NCBI RefSeq assembly: GCF_017963645.1
Contig: NZ_JAGMWN010000001.1
Coordinates: 930,001 to 994,000 of the forward strand
Direction of reading: 5' to 3'
DNA: 64,000 bases
Source: Marivibrio halodurans
GTDB taxonomy: Bacteria; Pseudomonadota; Alphaproteobacteria; UBA8366; Aestuariispiraceae
Below are positions 26,242 through 37,143 of the stretch, piece by piece. Made by a program: the position numbers and the translations under genes. Each line of letters begins with the position of its first letter. Position 1 is the stretch's first letter. The notes under the pieces are model-generated. The model saw only the letters and a list, made by a program, of their open reading frames with translations, ran no database searches and was not told the DNA's origin.

Positions 26242-26751
26242 TTGATTCGCCTCATCGATGGTATCAACGAGGCGGTGGGCCGGGTGATTTCCTGGGTCGC
26301 CGTCGTCTTCGCGGCCATGATCATCTATGATGTCGTCATGCGCTATGTCTTCAGCGCGCCGACATTGTGGGCCTTCGACCTGACGCGGCAGCTTTATGGC
26401 TTCTATTTCATAATGCTCGGCGGATATGCCCTGCGTCACGGGTCGCACGTCAAGGTCGATATCCTCTCGGAACGCCTCGCGCCGCTCGGCCAGCGCATTC
26501 TGGCCGTGCTTGGCTATCTCATCTTCTTCTTTCCCTTCGCCTGGGTCTTCACGACCCGCAGCTACGACTTCGCGATGCGCTCCTGGCAGCAGGGCGAGAC
26601 GACCTACGGGGCGGCGCAATTGCCCGTCTATCCGGTCAAGATGGCGATGGCGGTCGCCGCGGCCCTCCTGATCATCCAGGGTATTTCGGAAGTCATGAAA
26701 CTTGTGCTCGCGCGCGGGCAGTCCGAGGGGGAAGCTGGGCATGTCGGGTGA
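26242..26751 (+). CDS. TRAP transporter small permease (DctQ family)
   Basis: Four-helix membrane subunit of 169 aa of a tripartite ATP-independent periplasmic transporter, driven by the sodium or proton gradient. DVVMRYVFSAPTLWAFDLTR and GGYALRHGSHVKVDIL are typical DctQ stretches. The TTG start follows GGGAGG and AGAGG; a later ATG would remove the first membrane segment. It overlaps the large permease gene by 11 bases. With MttB and DMGDH-like neighbours, a methylated amine or organic acid is a plausible substrate, but it cannot be read from this subunit. Confidence 0.88.
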   Translation: MIRLIDGINEAVGRVISWVAVVFAAMIIYDVVMRYVFSAPTLWAFDLTRQLYGFYFIMLGGYALRHGSHVKVDILSERLAPLGQRILAVLGYLIFFFPFAWVFTTRSYDFAMRSWQQGETTYGAAQLPVYPVKMAMAVAAALLIIQGISEVMKLVLARGQSEGEAGHVG

Positions 26752-28060
26752 ATCCATCGCCCTGATCATGGGTGGGCTCCTGATTCTCGGCCTGTTCATG
26801 GGCCATCCGCTGGCCTTCGTCCTGGGGGGAACCGCAGTCCTCGGCGCGCTGATCGCCGGCAAGCCCATGGTGCTCGGCATCGTCATCAACCGCATTTTCG
26901 GCGATGTGCTGGACAATTACGTGCTCATCGCCATTCCGCTTTTCGTGCTGATGGCGCGCTTCCTGTCGGATTCGGGCGTCACGGATCGCATGTTTGAAAC
27001 CTTGCGCCTTCTCCTGGCGCGGGTAAGCGGCGGGCTCGGCCTCGCCGTGGTCTTCATCTCGATCCTGCTGGCCGCCACCACCGGCATCATCGGCGCTTCC
27101 ATCACCGTGATGGGGGTCATGGCGCTCAAGCCGATGCTCAATTACGGCTATTCGAAGCGGTTCACGACCGGGGTGATCGCGTCATCGGGGTGCCTTGGCA
27201 TTCTGATTCCGCCGTCGATCATGCTGATCCTGATGTCATCGAACTCCGACCTGTCGGTGGGTGAACTCTTCGCCGGCGCGCTCGTTCCGGGCACCCTGCT
27301 CGGGCTCATGTACGCGGCCTATGTCGCCATTCTCGCCTTCTTCCGTCCCGATATCGCGCCGGCCGTCAAGACCGAGGAACGGGTCGAGCGCGCCACGCTC
27401 GTCCGCATGCTGCTGGTGGAGGCGCTGCCGCCGCTTGTCCTGATCCTGGGCATTCTCGGCAGCATGCTGGCGGGTATCGCCACCGCGACGGAGGCATCGG
27501 CGATCGGCGCGGCGCTGGCGCTCGGCATCGTCGTCATGCGTGGGCGCTTCCAACGGGATACCTTCATCGGTGCATTGCGGGAAACCGGCCGGACGTCGGC
27601 CATGATCCTCTTCATCGTCGTGGGCGCATCGGCCTTCACCGGGGTGTTCAACATCACCGGTGGCCTGAGGGCGACGCAGGAACTGATCCGGGCCCTGGAG
27701 ATGGAACCCTGGATGCTCATCACCATGATGATGATGATCGTCTTCGTCCTCGGCATGTTCCTCGACTGGACCGGTATCGTGCTGCTGTCCTTCCCGATCT
27801 TCCTGCCGATCGTCAGCGAAATGGGGGTCGGGCTGCTGTGGTTCGTCGTTCTGATGGCGGTTGTCCTGCAGACGTCGTTCCTCTCGCCGCCCTTCGGATA
27901 TGCGCTCTTCTACATGCGCGCGCTCGCGCCACCGGAAGTGCGTATCGGCGACATCATCATCGGAGTCCTGCCCTTTATCGGGCTGATCATCGTGATGGCG
28001 CTCGCCATCAGCTTCTTCCCGGGATTGGCCACATGGCTGCCGGAAGCGCTGTACCAATAA
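26741..28060 (+). CDS. TRAP transporter large permease (DctM family)
   Basis: Large membrane subunit of 439 aa with about 12 membrane segments, forming the transport path. VFISILLAATTGIIGASITVMG and ASSGCLGILIPPSIMLILMS are the conserved re-entrant loop regions of DctM, and ILGMFLDWTGIVLLSFPIFLP-like sequence occurs in the second half. The ATG at 26741 follows GAGGGGGAAGC and overlaps the end of dctQ, a usual coupling. The DctP gene follows after 31 bases. Confidence 0.92.
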   Translation: MSGESIALIMGGLLILGLFMGHPLAFVLGGTAVLGALIAGKPMVLGIVINRIFGDVLDNYVLIAIPLFVLMARFLSDSGVTDRMFETLRLLLARVSGGLGLAVVFISILLAATTGIIGASITVMGVMALKPMLNYGYSKRFTTGVIASSGCLGILIPPSIMLILMSSNSDLSVGELFAGALVPGTLLGLMYAAYVAILAFFRPDIAPAVKTEERVERATLVRMLLVEALPPLVLILGILGSMLAGIATATEASAIGAALALGIVVMRGRFQRDTFIGALRETGRTSAMILFIVVGASAFTGVFNITGGLRATQELIRALEMEPWMLITMMMMIVFVLGMFLDWTGIVLLSFPIFLPIVSEMGVGLLWFVVLMAVVLQTSFLSPPFGYALFYMRALAPPEVRIGDIIIGVLPFIGLIIVMALAISFFPGLATWLPEALYQ

Positions 28061-28091
28061 AACAGGCACTCACGCTCAAGGAGGAAACGCG

Positions 28092-29186
28092 ATGAAACTG
28101 ATACGAGGTGTCCTCGCCGCCGCCGTGCTTTCGGGCATGGCCTCGGCCCCCGCCATGGCCCAGGAGAACTGGACCATGACCACCGTCTGGCCCGCCTCGC
28201 TCGAACTCATCGAGATGGACCGGAAGTTCGTCGAACTCGCCAACAAGCTCGCCGGCGACGACCTCACCATCGAGTTCTTCGAGGGCGGCACGCTCGTCCC
28301 GTCGGGCGAGGTCTTCGGCGCGGTGGAATCGGGCACCATCCAGGCCGGTGGCGACTGGCCGGGCTACTGGGCCGGCCGCGACGCGGCGTTCTCCCCGCTC
28401 GCGACCCATGCCAGCCTGTTCAACGCCGTCGACTATGTGAACTGGATCCAGCAATGGGGCGGCCGCGAAATCTACAATGAGATTTACGGTCAGTTCGGCA
28501 TGGTCTACCTGCCCTATGCCGTGACCAACAACGAATCGGGCTTCCGCACCAACGAGCCGATCCGCACGACGGAGGATCTTCAGGGCAAGCGGCTGCGTCT
28601 GTCCGGTCTCGAACAGGGCCGGCTGCTCGAAAAGCTCGGCGGCAGTCAGGTTTCCATGGCCGGTGGTGAAATCTACCAGGCGCTGGAGCGCGGCGTCATC
28701 GACGGGGCGGAGTTCTCCACCCCGAACGTCGATTTCTCCGGCGGCTTCCAGCAGGTCACGGACTACTGGGCGACGCCCGGCTGGCACCAGTCGTCCTCGG
28801 TCTTCGGCGTGATGATCAACAAGGACGCCTGGGACGCGCTCAGCGCGGAGACGCAGGAAAAGCTGCTGATCGCGGCGGACGCGACCATGCTGTGGTCCCT
28901 CGCCTTCACGGAGCGCCGCGCGAACGACGCCTATGGCAAGTTCCAGGACGCCGGTGTCGAGATCACCCGCTATGACGACGAGACGCTGGCGCGCATTCAG
29001 GAAATGGCCAACGCCACGATGGAGGAAGTCGCCTGCGAGAACCCCTCCTCCGCCAAGGTCTATCTCAGCCAGCTCGAATATCTCCAGGATTACGCGTCCT
29101 GGCGCGACGCGTCGGCCCCCTTCAATCTTGGGCGGACCCCGAACGGGCCGGATATCGAGAAGATCCGCGGCTGCGCCTCCGAATAA
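28092..29186 (+). CDS. TRAP transporter solute-binding protein (DctP family)
   Basis: Periplasmic binding protein of 364 aa that delivers substrate to the DctQM permease. The signal peptide ends at AMA-QENWT, about residue 23. IRTTEDLQGKRLRLSGLEQG and GGEIYQALERGVIDGAEFS are the conserved DctP ligand-binding stretches; the Arg in RLRLSG is the usual carboxylate-binding residue. GGAGGAAACGCG precedes the ATG. The protein resembles the 2-oxo/monocarboxylate group (TakP-like), which suggests a carboxylate ligand, for example a betaine or keto acid. A strong hairpin follows and ends the operon. Confidence 0.9.
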   Translation: MKLIRGVLAAAVLSGMASAPAMAQENWTMTTVWPASLELIEMDRKFVELANKLAGDDLTIEFFEGGTLVPSGEVFGAVESGTIQAGGDWPGYWAGRDAAFSPLATHASLFNAVDYVNWIQQWGGREIYNEIYGQFGMVYLPYAVTNNESGFRTNEPIRTTEDLQGKRLRLSGLEQGRLLEKLGGSQVSMAGGEIYQALERGVIDGAEFSTPNVDFSGGFQQVTDYWATPGWHQSSSVFGVMINKDAWDALSAETQEKLLIAADATMLWSLAFTERRANDAYGKFQDAGVEITRYDDETLARIQEMANATMEEVACENPSSAKVYLSQLEYLQDYASWRDASAPFNLGRTPNGPDIEKIRGCASE

Positions 29187-29204
29187 ACGCCGCAACCGTC
29201 CGAG

Positions 29205-29233
29205 CGAAGGGCCGGCTTCAAGCCGGCCCTTCG
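29205..29233 (+). terminator. Terminator after the TRAP operon
   Basis: CGAAGGGCCGGC-TTCAA-GCCGGCCCTTCG, a perfect 12-base stem, 19 bases after the dctP-like stop. Only a weak T-run follows. Confidence 0.7.
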
Positions 29234-29273
29234 TGCTTATCGCCCATGCTATTGGCGCGTTCCGCGCCGGCGG

Positions 29274-29741
29274 TCAGGCCAGATAACGCCCGCCGCCCGA
29301 GATCGCGATCACCGCGAGGCCGAGCGTCAGGTTGATCGTCACGATCGTCCTGATCTGGCCGAGATTACGGCCGGCCGCCGCCCAGTCCTGCCCATCGACC
29401 GCCCGGCGCATGCGCTTCCACGGCGCGAAGAACAGATGCGCGAACAGCAGGATCATGACGAAGGCGAGTCCGTTCATCAGATGGATGTGCATGCCCGCCC
29501 CGGCGAACCCGCCATAGACGGCGAAAAGCATCAGATAGCCGCTGCCCACCAGCGTCGCGATAACCGCCCATACCCAGGGAAAGAACTTGCCCAGCGTGCC
29601 CCGCATCAGGGTGAGCCGCGCCGGCGGCTCCAGCGCCCCCAGATTGGGCCGCAGGCACATATGCAGCAGGAACATCCCCCCGACCCACAGGGTCGCGGCG
29701 ATCAGATGCAGCGCGAGCGCGAGCGCGATCAGATAGATCAT
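29274..29741 (-). CDS. CopD-like integral membrane protein
   Basis: Membrane protein of 155 aa with four hydrophobic segments. LHLIAATLWVGGMFLLHMCLRP near the start and the conserved histidines (LHLIAATLWVGG, GMHIHLMNG, LFAHLFFAPW) resemble the small CopD/COG5615 membrane group, in which His residues may bind heme or copper. The ATG at 29741 has GAGGGAGG ten bases upstream; a longer reading from 29774 lacks one. It stands alone between the TRAP operon and the second DMGDH-like gene. Function uncertain. Confidence 0.75.
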   Translation of the reverse strand: MIYLIALALALHLIAATLWVGGMFLLHMCLRPNLGALEPPARLTLMRGTLGKFFPWVWAVIATLVGSGYLMLFAVYGGFAGAGMHIHLMNGLAFVMILLFAHLFFAPWKRMRRAVDGQDWAAAGRNLGQIRTIVTINLTLGLAVIAISGGGRYLA

Positions 29742-29826
29742 CGGTGAAACCTCCCTCGTCATATCAGGCGTCATGTCGGGCCAGGATGCCCGAATGCGAG
29801 GTCACCGCAAGACCGTGAGTCGCGTC

Positions 29827-32253
29827 CTATCCCCGCATGCGCGCCGCCGCCGGATCGAACAACGGCTCCGCCAGGATCGTGGCCCCCAGACGCGCGCCCA
29901 GCAGTTCGATCTCGTACCGGGCGCCGGGTTCCGCCGCCTCCGCCCGGACATAGCCCATGGCGACCGAGCGGTCCGCGTGATGGGCATAGCCGCCGGAGGT
30001 AACCCACCCCACGATATCCCCGCCCCGCCAGATCGGCTCGTCGCCGAAGACATCGCCGTCCACGGCCTCGACCGCCAGGGTGACCAATCGGCGCGCCGGC
30101 CCCTCCGCCTGTTCGCGCGCGGCGGCCTCGCGGCCGATGAAGTCATTCTTGGAAAGATCGACGAAGCGATCCATCCCGGCCTCGAAGGGGCCATAGACCG
30201 GGCGATATTCGCTCGCCCAGGAACCGAACCCCTTCTCCAGGCTGAGGGAACGCAGCGCGCGTCCACCGAAGAGACGGATATCGTCCTCCGCGCCCGCCGC
30301 CATCAAGGCGTCGAAGAGTTGAGCCTGATAGTCCGGCTTCACCCAGATCTCGTAGCCCAGATCGCCGGTGAAGCTGACCCGGCCGACCAGGGCCGGAATC
30401 AGGCCCAACTCCATCTCCTTGATATCCATGAAGCGGAAGGCGGCGTTGGAGACATCCGCCTCCGTCACCCGGGCCAGCACATCACGCGCCTTCGGCCCCG
30501 CGATCGAGAGGCCGACGAGGCCGAGCCCCAGCGCGCGGATCGAAACGCCGCTTTCCGGCAGATGCCGCTCGAACCAGCGCATGTGATACTGCTCCGCCAC
30601 GCCGGTGCCGAAGATATGGAAACGCTCCGCCTCCAGCTTCGCGACGGTGAAGTCGCCGATCAGCTTTCCCGCCTCGTTCAGCATCGGGGCGAGCGTCATG
30701 CGCCCCGCCTTCGGCAGGCTGTTGGCCAGCATGCGGGACAGCCACGCCTCCGCCTCCGGCCCCGTCACCTCGTACTTCGCGAAGCTCGAAATCTCGCACA
30801 GGCCGACGCCGCCGCGCACCGCCGCGCACTCCCCCTTGACCACCGGGAAGGCGTTGGAGCGCTTGAAGGTCACATCCTCCCGCGCCTCCATCCCCTCCGG
30901 CGCGAACCAAAGCGGCACCTCGAGCCCGAAGGACGCGCCGAAGACCGCGCCATGCGCCTTCATCCGGTCATAGACCGGCGTCTTGCGCAGGTCCCGGGCG
31001 GCGGGCAGTTCCTCGTTCGGATAGCGGATACGGAAACGGCGGGAGTAATTCTCGCGCACCTTGGCTTCGGTATAGGCCATGCCCGCCCAATCGCCATAGC
31101 GCGCGACATCCATGCCCCAGACATCCAGGCCCGGGTCGCCCTCCGTCATCCAGTTGGCGAGCGCCAGGCCGACGCCGCCGCCCTGGCTGAAGCCCGCCAT
31201 CACAGCGCAGGCGGTCCAGTAGTTCCTGAGGCCCCGCACCGGCCCGACAAGCGGGTTTCCGTCGGGCGCGAAGGTGAAGGGACCGTTGATGATCTGCTTG
31301 ATGCCGGCTTCCTGGAAGGCGGGGAAATGCTCGAACCCGACCTCCAGCGACGGCGCGATGCGATCCAGGTCCGGGGCCAGCAGTTCGTGGCCGAAATCCC
31401 AGGGCGTCTCCTTGCGCGACCAAGGCTTGCCGGCGCGTTCATAGGTCCCCATCAACATGCCACCGCGTTCCTGGCGCATATAGATCTCGCCCTCGAAATC
31501 GACGGCGTGCAGGACCTCCTTGCCGGTGCGCTCGTTGATCTCCTTCACCTGGGGCATGTCCTCGGTCAGGATATACATATGCTCCATGGCCAGCAGCGGC
31601 AGGTCGAGGCCGACCATCCGCCCGCATTCCCGTGCCCAGAGGCCGCCGGCATTGACCACATGCTCCGCATGGATCGTGCCTTGCTCCGTCACCACGTCCC
31701 AGCTTCCGTCCGGGCGCTGTTGCAGGTCCATCACGCGGTTGCGCAGATAGATTTCCGCCCCCTGCACCCGCGCCGCCTTGGCATAGGCATGCGTCGTGCC
31801 GGAGGGGTCGAGATGCCCTTCCAGCGGGCTGTAGAGCGCGCCCTTGAAGCAGGATGGGTCCATCAGCGGGAAATGCTCCGCCGCCTCCTCCGGCGAGATC
31901 AACTCGCAATCGATGCCGAGAAGCTTTTCCTTCGCCCGCATCATCCGGAGGAAGTCGAGGCGGTCCTCCGTGCCGGCCAGCAGCACGCCGCCCGTCAGAT
32001 GGAAGCCGCAGGACTGGCCGGAAATCTCCTCGATCTCCTTATAGAGGCCGATCGTATATTGCTGCAGCTTCGCGACATTGGGGTCACCGTTGATGGTGTG
32101 GAAACCGCCAGCCGCGTGCCAGGTGGAGCCGCTGGTAAGCTCCGAGCGCTCGATCAGCACCACGTCCTTCCAGCCCGCCTTGGTCAGGTGATAGAGGACG
32201 CTGCATCCGACGACACCGCCACCGATCACCGCAACCTGAACATCGCTCTTCAT
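29827..32253 (-). CDS. Dimethylglycine dehydrogenase-like FAD/GcvT protein, copy 2
   Basis: An 808 aa paralog of the protein at 21385 with the same order: FAD DAO domain (VAVIGGGVVGCSVLYHLTKAG), FAO_M, GcvT, GcvT_C. ELTSGSTWHAAGG has His46, the likely covalent FAD site. It is closer than copy 1 to mammalian DMGDH in stretches such as GHLDPSGTTHAYAKAARVQGA and VNAGGLWARECGRMVGLDLP, so dimethylglycine or sarcosine is the better guess here. The start at 32253 opens directly on the flavin fold. It lies 113 bases beyond the ATPase of the first ABC cassette, with a hairpin between, so it may be transcribed separately. Confidence 0.87.
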   Translation of the reverse strand: MKSDVQVAVIGGGVVGCSVLYHLTKAGWKDVVLIERSELTSGSTWHAAGGFHTINGDPNVAKLQQYTIGLYKEIEEISGQSCGFHLTGGVLLAGTEDRLDFLRMMRAKEKLLGIDCELISPEEAAEHFPLMDPSCFKGALYSPLEGHLDPSGTTHAYAKAARVQGAEIYLRNRVMDLQQRPDGSWDVVTEQGTIHAEHVVNAGGLWARECGRMVGLDLPLLAMEHMYILTEDMPQVKEINERTGKEVLHAVDFEGEIYMRQERGGMLMGTYERAGKPWSRKETPWDFGHELLAPDLDRIAPSLEVGFEHFPAFQEAGIKQIINGPFTFAPDGNPLVGPVRGLRNYWTACAVMAGFSQGGGVGLALANWMTEGDPGLDVWGMDVARYGDWAGMAYTEAKVRENYSRRFRIRYPNEELPAARDLRKTPVYDRMKAHGAVFGASFGLEVPLWFAPEGMEAREDVTFKRSNAFPVVKGECAAVRGGVGLCEISSFAKYEVTGPEAEAWLSRMLANSLPKAGRMTLAPMLNEAGKLIGDFTVAKLEAERFHIFGTGVAEQYHMRWFERHLPESGVSIRALGLGLVGLSIAGPKARDVLARVTEADVSNAAFRFMDIKEMELGLIPALVGRVSFTGDLGYEIWVKPDYQAQLFDALMAAGAEDDIRLFGGRALRSLSLEKGFGSWASEYRPVYGPFEAGMDRFVDLSKNDFIGREAAAREQAEGPARRLVTLAVEAVDGDVFGDEPIWRGGDIVGWVTSGGYAHHADRSVAMGYVRAEAAEPGARYEIELLGARLGATILAEPLFDPAAARMRG

Positions 32254-32344
32254 CGCCGGAAACCCCGCTCGCTCTAAACCGTGGAAATGAGCGGCAAGGT
32301 CGCACCATGCGGACACGCCTAAGCTTCCGTCCGCGACGCCAATT

Positions 32345-32362
32345 GGCCGGATTCAACCGGCC
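32345..32362 (-). terminator. Hairpin after the first cassette's ATPase gene
   Basis: GGCCGG-ATTCAA-CCGGCC, five bases past the ATPase stop on the minus strand. It has no T-run, so it may only weaken read-through into the DMGDH-like gene. Confidence 0.4.
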
Positions 32363-32366
32363 CTTC

Positions 32367-33859
<1,493 letters not shown>

Positions 33860-33863
<4 letters not shown>

Positions 33864-34903
33864 GGCCCTACCTTCTCCGGCCCCAGATTAAGAAGCTCCG
33901 CGCTGCCCGTGCTGACGGCGATCAGATCGCCGTTCCACGGTATCGCGTCCGTCACCGCGTGACGGTACCCGTTCGCGCGCGAATGGGCCGAGGCGACCGG
34001 CATCATCGCCGCGTCCAATTCGATCACGAGACCGTAGGAGAAGGACGGCGCCCAGGGCTTCACCTCCCCGAACAGCCGCGTCGCGCCGAGCTCGATCGGG
34101 AAATCGTGACTGAATTCCGGGTTGGCCCGGGGCGATATCCAGTAATGGGGATCGATCGTCGCCTTCATCTCGGCGATGAAGGCCGTCTCGGTCTTCAGGA
34201 ACTCGATCAAAGGATCGCGCCGCGCGAGGCAGGCCAGCAGATAGCCCGTCCCCATCGGCCGGACCCGCCCGAGATAGCCGGGAAAGCCCGCGCGGCGCAC
34301 GACGCCGTCGAGACCGAGCAGACGCGCGCGTTCGAGCTCGCTGACGACAAGCCCCCCCTCGGCATCGCGGCACAACCCCATCGGACAATGCAGGTCCGCG
34401 CGCAGCGTCGTCGCGCCGCCGTCGCGCGTCAGCGCCACGACGCGGCCGCGCGCCGCCTCCTCCCACGGGGCGCGGGAGAGCACGTCCTGACCGGCGCCAT
34501 AGCCGCAATCGACCAGCGCGATCTCCTCCTCCGAGAGGAACAGGCAATCGACGATGGAGACGAGGTCGACCGGCGGCGCCCAGCCAAGAAGGCTTCGCCC
34601 CGCCGCGTCGCGCACGGAAAGCCCCCCACCCGCGAGCCCGATGGCGACCCGCCCGCCCGGCGAGACGGCGAGCGCCGTCACCGGCGCCGGAAGCTCCGCC
34701 CAGGGCGCGGGCGTTTCGCCCCACCGCGCGAGCGTCAGGACCCGACACCCGCTGGAGACCAGCAACCGCCCGTCTTCCGCGCACGCCAGCGCTCCCGGTG
34801 CGTCCACGGCGATGGCGTCCGCCCGGTCGAGCCGGCCGTTCGGGCCAAGCACCCCTTCCAGCGTCATCGCGGGCGGCGGCTTGCGATTGAGCCGTGCGAA
34901 CAT
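33860..34903 (-). CDS. Free SMP-30/strictosidine-synthase-like beta-propeller, cassette 1 (active site degenerate)
   Basis: A 347 aa soluble-looking propeller without a signal peptide. Its blade repeats and the stretch AGFPGYLGRVRPMGTGYLLA align with the fused propeller upstream (SGLPGYPDNINRASDGGYWI). The calcium-site residues are gone: FPNGV has become CPMGL, and PDN has become LGR. It begins five bases after the fusion gene and ends overlapping the ATPase start. The same gene, with the same losses, is in cassette 2. It may be a regulatory or structural pseudoenzyme that pairs with the fused domain, or an ATPase partner. No catalysis should be assumed. Confidence 0.75.
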
Positions 34904-34907
34904 CGGA

Positions 34908-37040
34908 CTACCCCTCCCTGCCCCAATAGCTGTCGGTGCCGGTCCAGCCCGGATCGGCGCCGGTCAGCGCGTAGCGCCCGATCTTGTCGTTGGTGACGCC
35001 GCCCAGATAGAGCGCGCCGCGATGCTCGCGCATCGAGGTGATCATGTAGAGCGGCCCATCCGGCGCGTCCCACAGCGCATCCACGATCCGGCCCGCGGCG
35101 TCGATCTTGAGCACGCCGCCGATATTGAGATTACCGAAAAGCCAGTTCGTCGGCGGCACCCGCCGCGCCATCCGGCGGCGCAGGCCCGGATGGCGCATGG
35201 CCCGGTCCATGACCGGATTGCGCATCCCGGCGAGCGCGATCCAGTAGCCGCCGTCGGAGGCGCGGTTGATATTGTCCGGATAGCCCGGCAGTCCGCTGAC
35301 GAGGACACGTGGCGGCGCCGACATATCCGCCAGATCGAAGATGAGGATGGAACAGGCCCAGGTGCTCGCCACCAGAAGATACTTCCCGTCATGGGTCACG
35401 CAGACGCCGTTCGGGAAGACCAGGTGGTCGCGTACGGTGCGCGTCCGGCCGGTACGCGAATCGAAGCCGAGCAACCGGCCGTTCGGCCGCCCCTCCAGCA
35501 GGTCGAGACCCCAATTCTCCATGTCGTAGCGCTTGGTCGCGTCGGTGAAGTAGATCGTACCGTCCGGCGCGATATCCAGATCGTCCGCCATGCGGATGGT
35601 ACTGTCGTCCTGGACGCTTAGAAGGCCGCGATCGGTCTGGTCCGCCAGCAACTCGACCGCGCCGTCCGGCCCGACCCGCAGCAGCCCCATGCCGGCGACG
35701 CAGGTGACGAGCCGGCCCTCGCGGTCGAAGGCGAGGCCGAGCGGCCGCCCACCGATCCTGGCATGCACCGCGACCTCCGAATAATCGGGCGGGTCGAAGC
35801 GCAGAATGCGGCCGTCGCGGGTCCCGCAATAGAGCCGGTCTTCCGCGTCCAGGATGACGTCCTCCGGACCGTCGATCTTGCCGGCGGCCAGGATTTCCGC
35901 CGATCGCAGCTTCGCCTCGATCTCGTCCGGCATGAAGCCCTCCACGCCCCGAACGGGGTCGAGGGAGAAGCGCGCCGGATCGAGATAAGTCGAGGCCAGC
36001 AGACGATGCCGATGCTTGCGGAACTTCACGTCGATCGCCAGGATCAGGATGATGATCGCGCCCATGGCGAGTTGGACGAAATCCCCCCTGAAACCGGCAT
36101 TGATCATCGCATTGTTCAGGATATAGATCGTCGCGAAGCCGATCAGCACCGGCACGACCGCGCCCCGCCCCGGCACGAACCCGCCGAGCCCGACGACGAG
36201 CGCCGTCAGCACGAAGAACTCCATCCCGATGCCGGTATCCGCGCCGATGCTGTTCTGGCGCGCGGCGAACATGAACCCGGCCAGGCCCACGATCGTCCCA
36301 CCCAGGATATAAGCGAGAAGGATCGTCAGCTTGACCTGGATGCCGCCATGGCGCGCCGCCTTGCGATTGCCGCCGACCGCCAGCACATGCCAGCCGAAGC
36401 GCGACTGACGGAACATGAAGAAGACGCAGATCGCGACCGTCAGCAGCACCCAGAACCCGACCGGCATGGTCAGGAACCGTTCGAAGCCGATCCAGTCCCA
36501 GACCGCGTCGATGCGGGCACTGGTGGATATCTCGACCAGCTTCGCCTGCGACGCGAGGGTGAAGAGCCCCCGGGTCGCGATCATCGTCGCCAATGTCGTG
36601 AGCAACGCCCCGCAGCCGATCAGGCCGGCGAGCGTCCCGTTTACCACGCCGACCGCCGCGCCGGCGAGCAGGCTGGCCGCCAGCACCATCGGCACCGGCA
36701 AGCCCAATATATGAAAGCAATAAAGCGCCACGAAGGCCGACATCGCGAAGTTCGATCCGACCGAAAGATCGATACCGCCGACCGCGACGACGATCAGCAA
36801 CGCCAGCACGACCAACCCGCCATCGCCCGAATATTGGGCCAGATTGCGCAGATTGGCCGCGTCGAAATAGCCCTGCGTCGTCGCCAGCACGCCGATGATG
36901 ACGCACAGCAGGGCGAGGAAGGGAATCGCGCTCTCGACCCAGCCGCGCGACAGGACATCGGCCAGGATGCGACGGGGCGAGAGCACGAAGCGCGGTATCC
37001 GCTGCTTCGGCAGGCTGTCGAAATCGAACCGGACGGACAT
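34908..37040 (-). CDS. Fusion: Rbs-type ABC permease plus strictosidine-synthase/paraoxonase-like beta-propeller, cassette 1
   Basis: A 710 aa protein in one open frame. Residues 1-345 are an RbsC-like permease with about ten membrane segments (VAVGGIDLSVGSNFAMSAFV is the family signature). Residues 385-710 are a six-bladed propeller of the strictosidine-synthase-like/paraoxonase superfamily. Expected calcium and catalytic residues are present: E393-D394 (GPED), D487 in ADDLDIAPDG, N544 (FPNGV), D589-N590 (PDN). E. coli RbsC has both ends in the cytoplasm, so the propeller probably sits inside the cell at the exit of the channel. A lactonase or esterase acting on the imported ligand fits, but the substrate is unknown. 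An equal fusion lies at 45424. Confidence 0.9.
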   Translation of the reverse strand: MSVRFDFDSLPKQRIPRFVLSPRRILADVLSRGWVESAIPFLALLCVIIGVLATTQGYFDAANLRNLAQYSGDGGLVVLALLIVVAVGGIDLSVGSNFAMSAFVALYCFHILGLPVPMVLAASLLAGAAVGVVNGTLAGLIGCGALLTTLATMIATRGLFTLASQAKLVEISTSARIDAVWDWIGFERFLTMPVGFWVLLTVAICVFFMFRQSRFGWHVLAVGGNRKAARHGGIQVKLTILLAYILGGTIVGLAGFMFAARQNSIGADTGIGMEFFVLTALVVGLGGFVPGRGAVVPVLIGFATIYILNNAMINAGFRGDFVQLAMGAIIILILAIDVKFRKHRHRLLASTYLDPARFSLDPVRGVEGFMPDEIEAKLRSAEILAAGKIDGPEDVILDAEDRLYCGTRDGRILRFDPPDYSEVAVHARIGGRPLGLAFDREGRLVTCVAGMGLLRVGPDGAVELLADQTDRGLLSVQDDSTIRMADDLDIAPDGTIYFTDATKRYDMENWGLDLLEGRPNGRLLGFDSRTGRTRTVRDHLVFPNGVCVTHDGKYLLVASTWACSILIFDLADMSAPPRVLVSGLPGYPDNINRASDGGYWIALAGMRNPVMDRAMRHPGLRRRMARRVPPTNWLFGNLNIGGVLKIDAAGRIVDALWDAPDGPLYMITSMREHRGALYLGGVTNDKIGRYALTGADPGWTGTDSYWGREG

Positions 37041-37085
37041 GGGACGCCTTCCAACTCTTCCAAGAACGCGATCGCGGGCGAGTGA

Positions 37086-37127
37086 GGGCGGCGCGCGGGG
37101 CCTTGTCGGAAGCTCCGCGCGCCGCCC
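37086..37127 (-). promoter_or_regulatory. Hairpin after the cassette 1 binding-protein gene
   Basis: GGGCGGCGCGCGG pairs perfectly with CCGCGCGCCGCCC over 13 bases, with a 16-base loop. It lies just past the binding-protein stop and before the fusion gene. This place is common in ABC operons, where such a hairpin protects or ends part of the transcript so that binding protein is made in excess. Confidence 0.65.
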
Positions 37128-37143
37128 CGATCGCGCTACCGGA

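Noticed and set aside
21385-32253. The two DMGDH-like genes as a recent duplication or recombination hot spot
   Set aside because: Their sequences differ throughout and they have different neighbours; they are old paralogs.
29773-32277. A long open frame (834 codons) on the plus strand, opposite the second DMGDH-like gene
   Set aside because: It has the low-complexity Arg/Gly/His/Asp-rich composition typical of antisense frames in GC-rich DNA, and the minus-strand gene has clear domains and motifs.
34908-37040. The permease-propeller fusion as a frameshift or assembly artefact
   Set aside because: The frame is open without interruption, the same fusion recurs at 45424-47538 with a different sequence, and both have a natural linker.
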